Shown here: positions 16,836 to 25,449 of the stretch, piece by piece | How the letters are laid out: every line of letters starts with the position of its first letter | Numbering within the stretch: position 1 is the stretch's first letter | DNA from: Bacteroidetes bacterium UBA4416 | GTDB lineage: Bacteria > Bacteroidota > Bacteroidia > B-17B0 > Aurantibacillaceae | Direction: 5' to 3' | NCBI GenBank assembly: GCA_002390745.1 | Contig: DGQK01000061.1 | Location: 1-36,337 of the forward strand | DNA length: 36,337 bases | Position numbers and translations under genes: made by a program | Notes under the pieces: model-generated | What the model was told of the DNA's origin: nothing | Seen by the model: the letters and a program-made list of their open reading frames with translations, nothing else | Database searches by the model: none

Positions 16836-17036
16836 ATGAAAAAGATCAACCGCACCCTTTTACTATTGGCAGGCATTGCCGCCAACGTACTGCTTGCCTG
16901 CGGAAGCAGCGAAGACAAAGCCTCCAAAGAACCTTATTCCGGCTATGATACCCTGCAGCCTGTGGAACAGAAGAACGACGGGGACACGCTCCGCTCCGGG
17001 CAGGATACCATTGGCAACCGGCAGATGGCCGAGTAA
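16836..17036 (+). CDS. Small lipoprotein, unknown function
   Basis: This encodes 66 residues from the ATG at 16836, chosen because it begins a compact lipoprotein signal: MKKINRTLLLLAGIAANVLL followed by lipobox LLAC (Cys21) and a small polar mature part rich in Asp, Glu, Ser and Gln. There is no domain to recognise. The Ser/Gly residues after the Cys and the charged, disordered tail suggest a short lipid-anchored peptide. It is 175 bp upstream of the next exported protein gene and may be its neighbour only by chance. Confidence 0.6.
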   Translation: MKKINRTLLLLAGIAANVLLACGSSEDKASKEPYSGYDTLQPVEQKNDGDTLRSGQDTIGNRQMAE

Positions 17037-17168
17037 GCAAGCCGGCGCTGTCCGCATGAACCACTCCTCAACGGATGAGAAGCTGCCGGATACAGCCTGC
17101 CTCACGCCACTTGCAAAGCCATCCTCACCATTTAGCGGTATATCATGTCCATTAACACCGGCAACATT

Positions 17169-17176
17169 TATTTTTG
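17169..17176 (+). promoter_or_regulatory. -7 promoter element of the exported-protein gene
   Basis: TATTTTTG is an exact TAnnTTTG match, 35 bp before the ATG at 17212. No convincing -33 TTG is present at the usual spacing. Confidence 0.4.
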
Positions 17177-17211
17177 AGGAAGTGTATCCTCTTTATTTAA
17201 CCCGGCATTAT

Positions 17212-18015
17212 ATGATCATGAAACACCTGCTAAACTCCCTCCGGCTGATTACCCTGCTGTTGATCACCGTCGCCATTCCTGCATTGATCGTTTTAAGTTC
17301 TTTTTATTCTCCTTATCCTCCGGCCTCCCCGGCCAGCTTCAGGCCCCCGGCCATCAAGGGCATCGCTCCTGTTTCCAACCTGTGCCTCACTCCCGCCTAT
17401 ATGCTCAACGCCTGGTACAACCTGGAAAGGATAGAGCCTTTTTGCGAGGTGCTTGACCTCGGCAAGAAAGAGAAAAAGATCAGCTGGCACCAGTTTTATG
17501 AAGATCCGTCATCCGAAAAAACAACGTCGTTTTCCAACCAAAGCCTGGCAGTTATCGTAGACACCGCCTACGAGCTCAACATGCAGAAAAAACCCATCTG
17601 GGCCAGATACCTGTTTCATCACAACACGGTGCAGTCGAGGCTATTGCTCCAGGACGATACGCTCGTACAGGCAGTCAAAGCCTTCCCCGTTTACATTGCC
17701 AATCTTTCCAAAAGCCAAACCGCTGAACTTGAAACACAGGACGGCAGCGTGATCATGGTGCTCGAAGCAATGGATACAGACCACCACTGGAAACCCATTG
17801 AATACTGGAGCCACAGCTGGTGTGGCAACAGCTACTTTTCGGCCTTCCTGCCTCCGGAGCATTTTGCCTTTACACGGGGCATCAAATGCAGCGGAGATTT
17901 CATGACTCCCTGCAGGCTTAAGCTTTCCAACAGGGAGGATACCTTGTACTCCAATACCTTTCGCATGGGCATCAGCCTTCAACAGTTCCGGAAAGCGCCG
18001 GGCATGGAGCGTTAA
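17212..18015 (+). CDS. Exported or membrane-anchored protein of unknown function
   Basis: This encodes 267 residues from the ATG at 17212; a second ATG two codons on is equally possible. A single N-terminal hydrophobic segment (LRLITLLLITVAIPALIVLSSF) acts as a signal peptide or anchor, followed by a Pro-rich stretch (YSPYPPASPASFRPP). The remaining about 220 residues are mixed alpha/beta with several Trp and Cys (CLTPAYML, EPFCEV, HSWCGNSYF, IKCSGDF, TPCRLKL), so disulfides are likely outside the cytoplasm. I do not recognise the family. The frame is open further upstream, but the promoter-like element and the signal segment support this start. Confidence 0.65.
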   Translation: MIMKHLLNSLRLITLLLITVAIPALIVLSSFYSPYPPASPASFRPPAIKGIAPVSNLCLTPAYMLNAWYNLERIEPFCEVLDLGKKEKKISWHQFYEDPSSEKTTSFSNQSLAVIVDTAYELNMQKKPIWARYLFHHNTVQSRLLLQDDTLVQAVKAFPVYIANLSKSQTAELETQDGSVIMVLEAMDTDHHWKPIEYWSHSWCGNSYFSAFLPPEHFAFTRGIKCSGDFMTPCRLKLSNREDTLYSNTFRMGISLQQFRKAPGMER

Positions 18016-18385
18016 CCGTTTTCCAATGCCGGAGAACCGGCCTCATGTTAGCCACTATCATTTTTTGAAAGCACGGCGTGCATGCATGTGTGGCGCGCCC
18101 TGCGGACCAGGTTTTGAATTCCTCACGCCTGGCGTGATTTGCCCCGCATCCCGGCTCCGCTCAGTGCCGGGCAAAAGGATTTCCATTACAATCCTTCGCG
18201 CGCTTTATCCGGCAGACAGTGAATGTCATTTCATAAAAAACCGTGTGCCTGCGCCCGTCTAAAAGCAAATCACATGCAGCATGGCGATCATCCAATGACA
18301 TGCACTGCTACGCATGATTCTTCAACTCTGAAAAGCGATCTGTCTCTTAACGGAGCCTTAATGCCGCAAATCCAATTAAAACCAT
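18016..18385. repeat. Intergenic region with a REP-like element
   Basis: The 370 bp before the promoter contain a palindrome TCACGCC-T-GGCGTGA (18123-18137) followed by overlapping alternatives: TTTGCCC (18138-18144) with GGGCAAA (18169-18175), and CCCGGC (18150-18155) with GCCGGG (18166-18171). This looks like a compact repetitive extragenic palindrome. No gene is seen in the region. Confidence 0.45.
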
Positions 18386-18393
18386 TATATTTG
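18386..18393 (+). promoter_or_regulatory. -7 promoter element of the MoxR-vWA operon
   Basis: TATATTTG is an exact TAnnTTTG match. A transcript start near 18400 would make the GTG at 18402 unusable and favours the ATG at 18441 for the first gene. Confidence 0.5.
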
Positions 18394-18440
18394 AGAAGGA
18401 TGTGCCTTTGCCATTCACCCCGAATAATTTACAGGATTAC

Positions 18441-19091
18441 ATGAAGCAAAACTATTTTTTAAATATGGTTCAGCACCTGCGGCAACACGAAGAAGTGATG
18501 CTGTTTGGCAATATCCTGCACATCAACGATACCGATGCCGCCGAAACCGTGGCCTACCTGCAGGAGCAGTACCGCGCCGAAAGCCTGGAGTATCCTTACA
18601 CCGCTCCGCCCTTTAATGCGGCTGCGGCGCTCTGGGCTGCCAAAACCATGAACATGGCCGCGCAGCTCCTGCTCTACCGCGAAAACAAACCGGACGACCT
18701 CGGCTCCCTGTTCCCTGCCTTCGACCGGGAGATCGATACATCCGCTGTGCTCTCTGCCGACCTCTGCCTGCGCTTCCTGCCCGATGCGCTGCGCGAGCTG
18801 AAGATCATCGACAGCCTCGATCCGCTGATCCTGATCCTGGAGAACATCCTGCTGCAATGGCATTACTCGGGCATCCACTACCCGCTCGATCTCAGCAAAG
18901 CAAATCCGGAAGCGGGCCTGGCCGATCCCTGCCTGAGGCAACTTTACATCGACCGCATCATTCATTACAGGAACCTCGGCCTGGCGCAGCACGAGCTCTT
19001 CCGCCGGCACATCAGCGCAGCGCTCGGCCTGTATGCACCCGATTACTGGAAAGAATTTCAAACAGAAAAACAGATACATGACAGCTATTGA
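18441..19091 (+). CDS. Helical protein, first gene of the MoxR-vWA-beta-propeller operon (bpX-type candidate)
   Basis: This encodes 216 residues from the ATG at 18441. A GTG at 18402 extends the frame by 13 residues, but the promoter position argues against it. The protein is almost entirely helical and soluble, with a central FNAAAALWAAKTMNMAAQLL segment and several Leu-rich helices. There is no signal peptide or catalytic motif. It overlaps the MoxR gene by 14 bp, so translation is coupled. In the predicted MoxR-vWA-beta-propeller ternary systems the ATPase is accompanied by several bpX accessory proteins, and this is probably one of them. I cannot assign the bpX number from sequence alone. 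Confidence 0.65.
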   Translation: MKQNYFLNMVQHLRQHEEVMLFGNILHINDTDAAETVAYLQEQYRAESLEYPYTAPPFNAAAALWAAKTMNMAAQLLLYRENKPDDLGSLFPAFDREIDTSAVLSADLCLRFLPDALRELKIIDSLDPLILILENILLQWHYSGIHYPLDLSKANPEAGLADPCLRQLYIDRIIHYRNLGLAQHELFRRHISAALGLYAPDYWKEFQTEKQIHDSY

Positions 19092-20208
19092 AAAATTAAA
19101 CAAGGTACTACAGTACACCAAAGAAAGTTTTGTCGGGAAGGACGAGATCGTCGACCTGCTGGGCATCAGCCTCATTGCGCGGGAGAATGCGTTTTTGCTT
19201 GGTCCTCCGGGAACGGCCAAGAGTGCGATCATCCGCGTGCTGGCCGGCTGTGTGCAGGACGGAAAGAACTTCGAATACCTGCTCACGCGCTTCACGGAGC
19301 CGAATGAGCTGTTCGGCCCCTTCGATATCCGCAGGCTGAAAGAAGGCGAGCTCGTCACCAACACGGAGGGCATGATGCCCGAAGCCTCGCTGGTGTTTCT
19401 CGATGAGATCTTCAATGCCAACAGTGCCATCCTCAACAGCCTGCTGATGGCGCTCAATGAAAAGATCTTCCGCCGCGGCAAGGAAACGAAAAAACTGCCG
19501 GCGCTGATGTTCGTTGGTGCGAGCAACGTGCTGCCCGAAGACGAAGCGCTGAATGCCCTGCTCGACAGGTTCCTCATCCGCGTGCGCTGCGATTATGTGG
19601 ATACGGACCTCCTCGACCAGGTATTGCTGGCGGGCTGGAAGCTGGAGCATGCCAAAACGGAGGAGAAGCCGGGGATCACACCGGCGGAGATCATCGCCTT
19701 GCAACAGCTGTCGCGGCAGGTGGATCTATCACCGATCCGCAAAGCATACGTGGACCTGGTGCACAACCTCCGGAACACCGGCATCAAGGTTTCCGACAGG
19801 CGCGCCGTGAAGGTGCAGAACCTGCTGGCAGCCAGTGCGCTCATCTGCGGAAGAAAAGAAGCCATCCTCTCCGACCTCTGGGTGCTCAAGTACATCTGGG
19901 ATACCGAGGAGCAGATCGAGATCCTGGCAGGCATTATCGATACCATCATTGAAAAAGACACGTCCGCGCAGGCGCATCCGCAGGCCATGTTCAACAAAAC
20001 GCCGAATGCGGAAGAGCTGATCAAAGAAGTGAATTTGCTGAGCGACAAATGGCAATCGGGAAATTTATCCTTTGAAGAGCAGAACGTGATCAAGGATAAG
20101 CTGCGCTATGTGCAGACACGTTGCAACTGGATCAAAAACAACGAGCACCGGCAACACATCCAAACGCAAATAGAAGGCTTATGGCAAAGCATGCTGCAAA
20201 CGATCTAG
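19078..20208 (+). CDS. MoxR-family AAA+ ATPase, RavA-like
   Basis: This encodes 376 residues from the ATG at 19078, which lies inside the end of the preceding gene. It has Walker A GPPGTAKS (42-49), the RavA/MoxR block FEYLLTRFTEPNELFGPFDI, Walker B SLVFLDEIF (Asp109, Glu110), sensor 1 VGASN (Asn150) and an arginine finger in LLDRFLIRV (Arg164). The C-terminal third is helical, including a lid. MoxR ATPases act as chaperone-like remodellers, typically with a vWA protein as partner; here the vWA protein is encoded two genes downstream. The ATPase signature is intact, so an active enzyme is expected. The next gene overlaps its last 28 bp. Confidence 0.93.
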   Translation: MTAIEKLNKVLQYTKESFVGKDEIVDLLGISLIARENAFLLGPPGTAKSAIIRVLAGCVQDGKNFEYLLTRFTEPNELFGPFDIRRLKEGELVTNTEGMMPEASLVFLDEIFNANSAILNSLLMALNEKIFRRGKETKKLPALMFVGASNVLPEDEALNALLDRFLIRVRCDYVDTDLLDQVLLAGWKLEHAKTEEKPGITPAEIIALQQLSRQVDLSPIRKAYVDLVHNLRNTGIKVSDRRAVKVQNLLAASALICGRKEAILSDLWVLKYIWDTEEQIEILAGIIDTIIEKDTSAQAHPQAMFNKTPNAEELIKEVNLLSDKWQSGNLSFEEQNVIKDKLRYVQTRCNWIKNNEHRQHIQTQIEGLWQSMLQTI

Positions 20209-20924
20209 TGTATTACCTCGTGATCGACGAGGCGCACCGCGACGACCTCGCGGCGATCCGGCCCTGGCAAAACCTGAAGCTGGCCTACGACCAGGCGCAG
20301 ATCTGGGTGAAGGACCTGAGCTATGTGCAGGTGGAATCGCCGGAGGTGAAATGCATTCCCTACAAAACGCTTTATTATGAAAGCGAAGGCAAGCTCTGCC
20401 TGCTGAACAGCCTCCTCCCCGACCGGCGGCTGCCTTCCCTGCTGTGGACACCTATCGAACGGGCGCTGCCGGTGAAGCTGCCGTCTTTCAACCACAACTA
20501 TTTTGGCCTCGCTCAGAAAGTGGCATTGCAGCTCACAGCCTCGGAAGCAGAGCATGAAGCGGAAGTGATGATCACAAGGCTCGACACGCTGGAAGCTTAC
20601 CTGGGTACGGCCTCTGCCGTACGCTCCGGCCCGCTGAGCTGGGCGCTTCTGAACCATGATAAAGCCTTTATTGCCGGCACACCGATGCTCCCGGTAGACG
20701 GGGAAGTGTATTGGCGGAAAGGGCATTTCATTATTCCGGCGGGCTATGAGTTTGAACTGGACATGCTCTGCCCTGCCATGGATGATCTGCTGAACCCGGA
20801 TCATGATTCCTGGATCGTGTGGAACCGGGATAATACCTATGCCCTGGTGGCAAAAGACGACATGCAGCCCTTATCGCTCGGCTCTGTCAGGGCTACAACA
20901 CAACAACTTATAAGCACCTCCTGA
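20181..20924 (+). CDS. Unknown protein of the MoxR-vWA-beta-propeller operon (bpX-type candidate)
   Basis: This encodes 247 residues from the ATG at 20181, chosen because AGAAGG lies 4 nt upstream. It overlaps the MoxR gene by 28 bp. It is a mixed beta-rich and helical cytoplasmic protein, without signal peptide or membrane helix. Features include YYLVIDEAHRDDLAAIRPWQ near the N-terminus, RLPSLLWTPIERALPVKLPS in the middle and a conserved-looking beta region (VYWRKGHFIIPAGYEFELDML, WIVWNRDNTYALV) at the C-terminus. DEAH here is not in a helicase context. Its place between the MoxR gene and the vWA-propeller gene suggests a bpX accessory protein that links them. The exact family is not recognised. 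Confidence 0.65.
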   Translation: MAKHAANDLVYYLVIDEAHRDDLAAIRPWQNLKLAYDQAQIWVKDLSYVQVESPEVKCIPYKTLYYESEGKLCLLNSLLPDRRLPSLLWTPIERALPVKLPSFNHNYFGLAQKVALQLTASEAEHEAEVMITRLDTLEAYLGTASAVRSGPLSWALLNHDKAFIAGTPMLPVDGEVYWRKGHFIIPAGYEFELDMLCPAMDDLLNPDHDSWIVWNRDNTYALVAKDDMQPLSLGSVRATTQQLISTS

Positions 20925-20941
20925 TCTTTCTCAAACGCAAC

Positions 20942-23461
20942 GTGGCCTATTTTCAATCATACAGCAATTATTTCTGGCAGTGGGAAGAGCTGCAATCCGT
21001 TATTTCCATTCCGGGCGAAAGCACCATTGCCTATACCGATTATGTAACGGAGATCATCAAACAGCTGGCGCCGCAGGGCCTTCCGCCTTTCGGCTCGATC
21101 CTGCTGGCCATCGTGGCCACCAACCCGAGGGCGCAGATCTCGCTGGATGAGATCGACCGCATCCTGAAAGCGACATTGAACGTATCTGAAAATGAGATCC
21201 TGAATGATGCGATGCTCTTCCTGCATACGCTCAACAACCTGCCGGAAGAGTACAAGTCGGGCCCCAGGCGCCTGCTTGTCTTTCAAACTATTTTTGAGAA
21301 CTGCCATTACAAGATGGCCATCGCCAAATCGCATTTGCAGAAAAGCGTGATCGTTCAGCGGAATTTCCCTCAAAAAGCCGCGGTGAAATCTCCATTTAAA
21401 AACACGGTCTTCGCCTCCGACTTCCGGGTGATCGCCCTGCTGAACAAACGCTTCCCCACTCCTGCTTCCATCATTAAGCAGATAGCAGGTATCCCCGACG
21501 TGCCCGAAGAGCTGGCGCTTGAGGAGAGCACGCAGATGCCGGCAGAGGAATTTGTCGATGAGCTGATCAAAAACGACAAAACCTTTCATGTAGGATCCCT
21601 GGTAAAGCGCATCTGGAGCGGGCTGAACATCCCGGTGCACAGCTCATTGCCGAGCCAGCAGCCTTTGGGCGGCTTCTCCGACATTACCAACAAAGGCGAC
21701 TTCGATAAATTGCTGCTATCGGAATTTGCCAACGAGGACCTGCTGTTCCTGACGCGCCTTGCCAATAACGAAGCGCTGTACATCCAGCGCGAAGTGCCGC
21801 CGGAAAGCCATAGGCTGGAACGCGTGATCCTGATCGACGTATCGCTCAAAAACTGGGGAAGCCCCAAAACAGTGGCCTTTGCAACCATGCTGGCCATTGC
21901 CAGGCATCCTAAAACCACCATCCCCTGCAAGGTTTATGTGATCGGGAATGAGTTTCATGCAGTAGACACAGGCAGTGTGCACAGCCTCATCACGGGCTTG
22001 CAGATCGTGGAGGGCGGCCTGCACCCGGCCCGCGGGCTCGATGCCTTCTTCAGGCAATTTCCGTCGGCAGCGAACCGCGAAGTGTTTGTGATCACGGAAC
22101 CCTCTACCGTAAAGCAGGGCGACATGCTCCGCGCCATGCAGGAGTACCAGCCCCTGATCAACTATGTGATCTATACGGATGCGGAGGGCAACATCGACGT
22201 GTATAAAAAACAACAGAACAGCAAAAAGCATCTCCAGCACCTGCTGCTGCCCTTGCATACGCTGTGGCAGAAACCGAAGCCCGACGTCCCGAAGCCTCAA
22301 CCGGTGCAGGACAGGCACCCGGCCTCTGCAGACCTCCCGATACTCGTCAAATCGCCGCACAATGCCAAACATTTCATCTCCACTGCCGATGGCGAGCTGT
22401 TCCTGGTGACGGCCGACCGTATCCTGCTCCGCTTCTACAACAAAGATTCGAAATACTACGAGAAGGGCTGGGAGGTAGTATGCGAGCATTTGCCTGTGCT
22501 GGCCGGAGAATTCGAGATCGGGATCCTGGAAAACAAAAGCTACCTGCTGCTGATGTTCGACCCGCAAACCAAACAGCTCCACCTGCAAACGCTTTACCGA
22601 AACGGCGAGCTTCCGGTGGTTGTGCCTTTTCCGTACTGGAAAAGCAATACGCCAACCTTTATCTTCAAAGACGGGGCTTTTTTGTACAGGAGCTATAACG
22701 ATGCGGGGCGGCGCATCTGGCCCAACGGGCAGATAGAGGAAGCCAAGGCCCCGGGCTTCGAGTATTTCAAAAGCCGCCGGGAGGAGCTCAACAAACTGGC
22801 ATCGAAGGCTTATGCCTCGGGCGGCGCCCTCAAAAATATCGACTCGGTATACATCAATGCCGAAGGCCTTCTGGTTCTCAACATCCACGCCCTGCACCTG
22901 AGCCGGGAAAAATACCTCATGCTGAGCCGCGCGGACAGGCATGAAAAGAGCATAACGGCCATCCGGAAGGAGCGCCATGTATTCGTTTTTCCTGACGGCA
23001 GCCAGGTAACAGTGAAGCGCTGCGGGATCGTCGTGCTGCAAAGCAGCAACCCTGCCATCCCGGCCATCTACATTCCCACCCTCATCGATGTCACGCTGGG
23101 TGTCGCTACAGATGCGACTTTTGCTGGCTACAGCTATTACTACCGCGACCCACTCTACACCCTGCGGCTTCTGAAAGCCGGAAGCAATAAGCTCGGCCTC
23201 ATCAGGCAGATCAAGGAAGTGAACGGGGAAAGCCTCGTGGCGGTGAAAGACCTCGTGGAGAGCCCACCGGGCCTGATCTGCCGCTACATTACCGAACAAA
23301 AGGGCTTGCAGCTCCAACAGGAGCTGGCCACAGAAGGCACGAAGACGGAGCTGGAGAAAATGCACAACGCAATGCCGGCGCAGCGGATTCTTGAAATCAA
23401 AGAGTTCTTCCACCTTTACATCCAACGTTTTATAGAAACTATTTCAGCACATGGAACTTAG
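20942..23461 (+). CDS. vWA-like and beta-propeller protein of the ternary system
   Basis: This encodes 839 residues from a GTG at 20942, 17 bp after the previous stop; no in-frame ATG precedes it. Residues 1-280 are mostly helical. Residues about 293-425 look like a vWA domain (RVILIDVSLKNWG, VYVIGNEFHAV, GGLHPARGLDAFF, EVFVITEP, INYVIYTD). The MIDAS is degenerate: DxSxS is DVSLK (Asp299, Ser301, Lys303), and the usual TDG-type Asp is Glu. From about 445 to 800 come repeated strands of beta-propeller type (FISTADGELFLVTADRILLRFY; FIFKDGAFLYRSYNDAGRRI). This combination is the hallmark of the predicted MoxR-vWA-beta-propeller ternary systems. The next gene overlaps by 11 bp. Confidence 0.8.
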   Translation: MAYFQSYSNYFWQWEELQSVISIPGESTIAYTDYVTEIIKQLAPQGLPPFGSILLAIVATNPRAQISLDEIDRILKATLNVSENEILNDAMLFLHTLNNLPEEYKSGPRRLLVFQTIFENCHYKMAIAKSHLQKSVIVQRNFPQKAAVKSPFKNTVFASDFRVIALLNKRFPTPASIIKQIAGIPDVPEELALEESTQMPAEEFVDELIKNDKTFHVGSLVKRIWSGLNIPVHSSLPSQQPLGGFSDITNKGDFDKLLLSEFANEDLLFLTRLANNEALYIQREVPPESHRLERVILIDVSLKNWGSPKTVAFATMLAIARHPKTTIPCKVYVIGNEFHAVDTGSVHSLITGLQIVEGGLHPARGLDAFFRQFPSAANREVFVITEPSTVKQGDMLRAMQEYQPLINYVIYTDAEGNIDVYKKQQNSKKHLQHLLLPLHTLWQKPKPDVPKPQPVQDRHPASADLPILVKSPHNAKHFISTADGELFLVTADRILLRFYNKDSKYYEKGWEVVCEHLPVLAGEFEIGILENKSYLLLMFDPQTKQLHLQTLYRNGELPVVVPFPYWKSNTPTFIFKDGAFLYRSYNDAGRRIWPNGQIEEAKAPGFEYFKSRREELNKLASKAYASGGALKNIDSVYINAEGLLVLNIHALHLSREKYLMLSRADRHEKSITAIRKERHVFVFPDGSQVTVKRCGIVVLQSSNPAIPAIYIPTLIDVTLGVATDATFAGYSYYYRDPLYTLRLLKAGSNKLGLIRQIKEVNGESLVAVKDLVESPPGLICRYITEQKGLQLQQELATEGTKTELEKMHNAMPAQRILEIKEFFHLYIQRFIETISAHGT

Positions 23462-25199
23462 CCTCAAACCCTCGCCCATCAACCGCTACCCGCTGCGGGG
23501 CATCCTCATCCGGGATGCTTCGGCGGAAACATGGCTCAGAGCCATCAAAGCGATGAACTTACAATTGGCCGACATCCGCATCTTCCCGGTACCGGGCATC
23601 AGCGCCAACAGCATTTGGGGCTGCCTGGTGCTCTGCCACGGGAAGATAGACCAGCGCCTGGCCGGAAAGCACGAGCTGTGCCAGCTGGTAACGCCTAAGC
23701 TCCTGATCCCCGAGCGCTCCATGCTGCAACCTGCGCTGAGCCTGCATGAACTGGAGAAGCTGTTCACGCAGCAGGTGCATGTGTTTCACCCGGAGTTTGG
23801 GCTGGCGGAGCTTTCGGAAGAGCTCGACCTGCATGCCCTGGTGGCAGAGCCGGAGCTGCGCTCCTGGCATGTGACCCGCCCGGAGAAACCTGTGTTTATC
23901 CCGGGCCAGGTAAAGAGCTTCCAGGTAAAACCCCTGCCGCCGGAGGAAGTGCTGAAACAGATGGAAGAAAATCTTTTCCCGCAATCGGAAGAGCTGCCGA
24001 AGGAAGAGCTCTCGCCCATGGAGCGGGCGCGCCTGTCGTTCTATGAGTTTTTATATGGAAAAGACAAGGAGGGAAAAGAAGCCAACGCTTCGACAGGCCC
24101 GGCGACCGGCAAAGAAGGGGAAGGCATCGGCAAACTCGGCGAAGCGCTGGGCAGGCTGCTCGACTCCATCATCCCGCAGAACAGCAAACTCTCGCAGCGC
24201 ATGCAGCACGACTTCGAAGAGCTGAAGCGCCGCAACCAGGAAGAGATCGAGAAGCTGATGGAGCTCTTTAAAAATAACCCGGAAGAAGCCCTGAAATACG
24301 CCGTACCCCTGGATGATAACCACAGCTCACGCGGCGGCGAAAGCCGGGAGTTCAACCTCTCGAAGCGCTGGTCGGATTTTTCGCTGGCCAACCTGCATCC
24401 GGGCTCCGGTTCGGGCTCCGGCTCCATCGAGCTGAGCGAGCATTACAAGAGGCTGCAACAGCAATACAACGAAACGGCGGAAGACCTGATCAAAAAAAAG
24501 GACTACCACAAAGCGGCCTTCGTGTACATGAAGCTGCTGAAGAACGTTCACAAAGCGGCCTCTACGCTGGAAGAGGGCAAGCTCTACCAGGAGGCGGCCA
24601 CCATCTGGCTCAAGCATGCCAATAACAAACAGAAGGCAGCCGAGTGCTACGAGAAGGGGCGCATGACCGAGGAGGCCATTGAGCTGTACAAAGAACTGAA
24701 GCAGGACGAAAAGGTGGGCGACCTCTATGTGAGCATTCACAAGCGCAAGGAGGCCAACATCCACTATGAGCTTGTGGTAGACGATTACCGCACGAAAGAC
24801 CAGTACCTGAAAGCGGCGATCCTGTACCGCGAGAAAATGCTGAACTTCCCCGGAAGCCAGGAGCTCCTGCTCGAAGGCTGGCGCAAAGAGAAGGACGCCT
24901 TCAACTGCCTCAACAATTACCTGAGCAACATCGGTGATGTGAAGGCGCTGCAACAGGAGATCCGGACGATCTACAGCAGGGAGCTCACGGAGCGCAACAG
25001 CCCCGTGTTCCTGCAGGTGATCAAGCATGAGTACAGCAAGCACAAAGAGCTGGAAGAGCCCATCCGCGAAATGGCCTACGAAATCGTGGCCTCACAGATG
25101 GCGCATAACAAAGCCATTGTGAACGAGCTGAAAGAATTTAATAAGAGCGACAAGGAGATCCATAAGGACCTAATGCGGTATACACAACGAAGGAAGTGA
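23451..25199 (+). CDS. TPR-repeat protein, last gene of the MoxR-vWA-beta-propeller operon
   Basis: This encodes 582 residues. Residues about 1-175 form a globular N-terminal domain (LKPSPINRYPLRGILIR ... PVPGISANSIWGCLV), possibly one of the bpX families. A charged linker with GPATGKEGEGIGKLGEALGR follows, and a GSGSGS stretch precedes a TPR-type solenoid (about 330-560) with ITERATED units such as YHKAAFVYMKLLKNVHKAAS, YQEAATIWLKHANNKQKAAE and EEAIELYKELKQDEKVGDLY. There is no enzyme motif or membrane helix. TPR solenoids bind partner proteins, so this may be the adaptor or target-recognition part. It overlaps the vWA-propeller gene by 11 bp, and no further gene follows on the strand for 250 bp. 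Confidence 0.8.
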   Translation: MELSLKPSPINRYPLRGILIRDASAETWLRAIKAMNLQLADIRIFPVPGISANSIWGCLVLCHGKIDQRLAGKHELCQLVTPKLLIPERSMLQPALSLHELEKLFTQQVHVFHPEFGLAELSEELDLHALVAEPELRSWHVTRPEKPVFIPGQVKSFQVKPLPPEEVLKQMEENLFPQSEELPKEELSPMERARLSFYEFLYGKDKEGKEANASTGPATGKEGEGIGKLGEALGRLLDSIIPQNSKLSQRMQHDFEELKRRNQEEIEKLMELFKNNPEEALKYAVPLDDNHSSRGGESREFNLSKRWSDFSLANLHPGSGSGSGSIELSEHYKRLQQQYNETAEDLIKKKDYHKAAFVYMKLLKNVHKAASTLEEGKLYQEAATIWLKHANNKQKAAECYEKGRMTEEAIELYKELKQDEKVGDLYVSIHKRKEANIHYELVVDDYRTKDQYLKAAILYREKMLNFPGSQELLLEGWRKEKDAFNCLNNYLSNIGDVKALQQEIRTIYSRELTERNSPVFLQVIKHEYSKHKELEEPIREMAYEIVASQMAHNKAIVNELKEFNKSDKEIHKDLMRYTQRRK

Positions 25200-25270
25200 T
25201 TTAATGACGTGTTGCGCTATTAAGTGTAATCTCACCTAATAAACTGTTGTTTAAATATTAGTTTTATCTA

Positions 25271-25317
25271 TTTCTTTTTTTCTTGATAAAAAAAGAAACA
25301 ATCACGCCAAGGCGTGA
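25271..25317. repeat. AT-hairpin plus REP-like palindrome
   Basis: TTTCTTTTTTT (25271-25281) pairs with AAAAAAAGAAA (25288-25298), and is followed directly by TCACGCC-AA-GGCGTGA (25302-25317). Both are in the 250-bp gap after the MoxR operon and could serve as its terminator or be a copy of an intergenic repeat family. The palindrome is close to the one at 18123. Confidence 0.5.
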
Positions 25318-25449
25318 CAAGAACGAAGGCCAACTTCAATTCTTTTCCCGCACGAAAAGTCTGCGCCATGCCACCGAAAAAATTGCAGTTCACACGTTCG
25401 TTCACGCCAGCCGCAGCCTTACCAATGTATGCACTTGTTTACCTGAACC

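Noticed and set aside
18402..18440. GTG start for the first MoxR-operon gene
   Set aside because: It would lie at the predicted transcript start; the ATG at 18441 is preferred, although the GTG cannot be fully excluded.
20209..20211. GTG directly after the MoxR stop as start of the next gene
   Set aside because: The ATG at 20181 has AGAAGG upstream, and the overlap is of a kind seen elsewhere in the operon.
21716..23425. 569-codon open frame on the minus strand opposite the vWA-propeller gene
   Set aside because: It mirrors the GC-rich codon use of the real gene, has no domain or start context, and lies wholly inside an operon gene.
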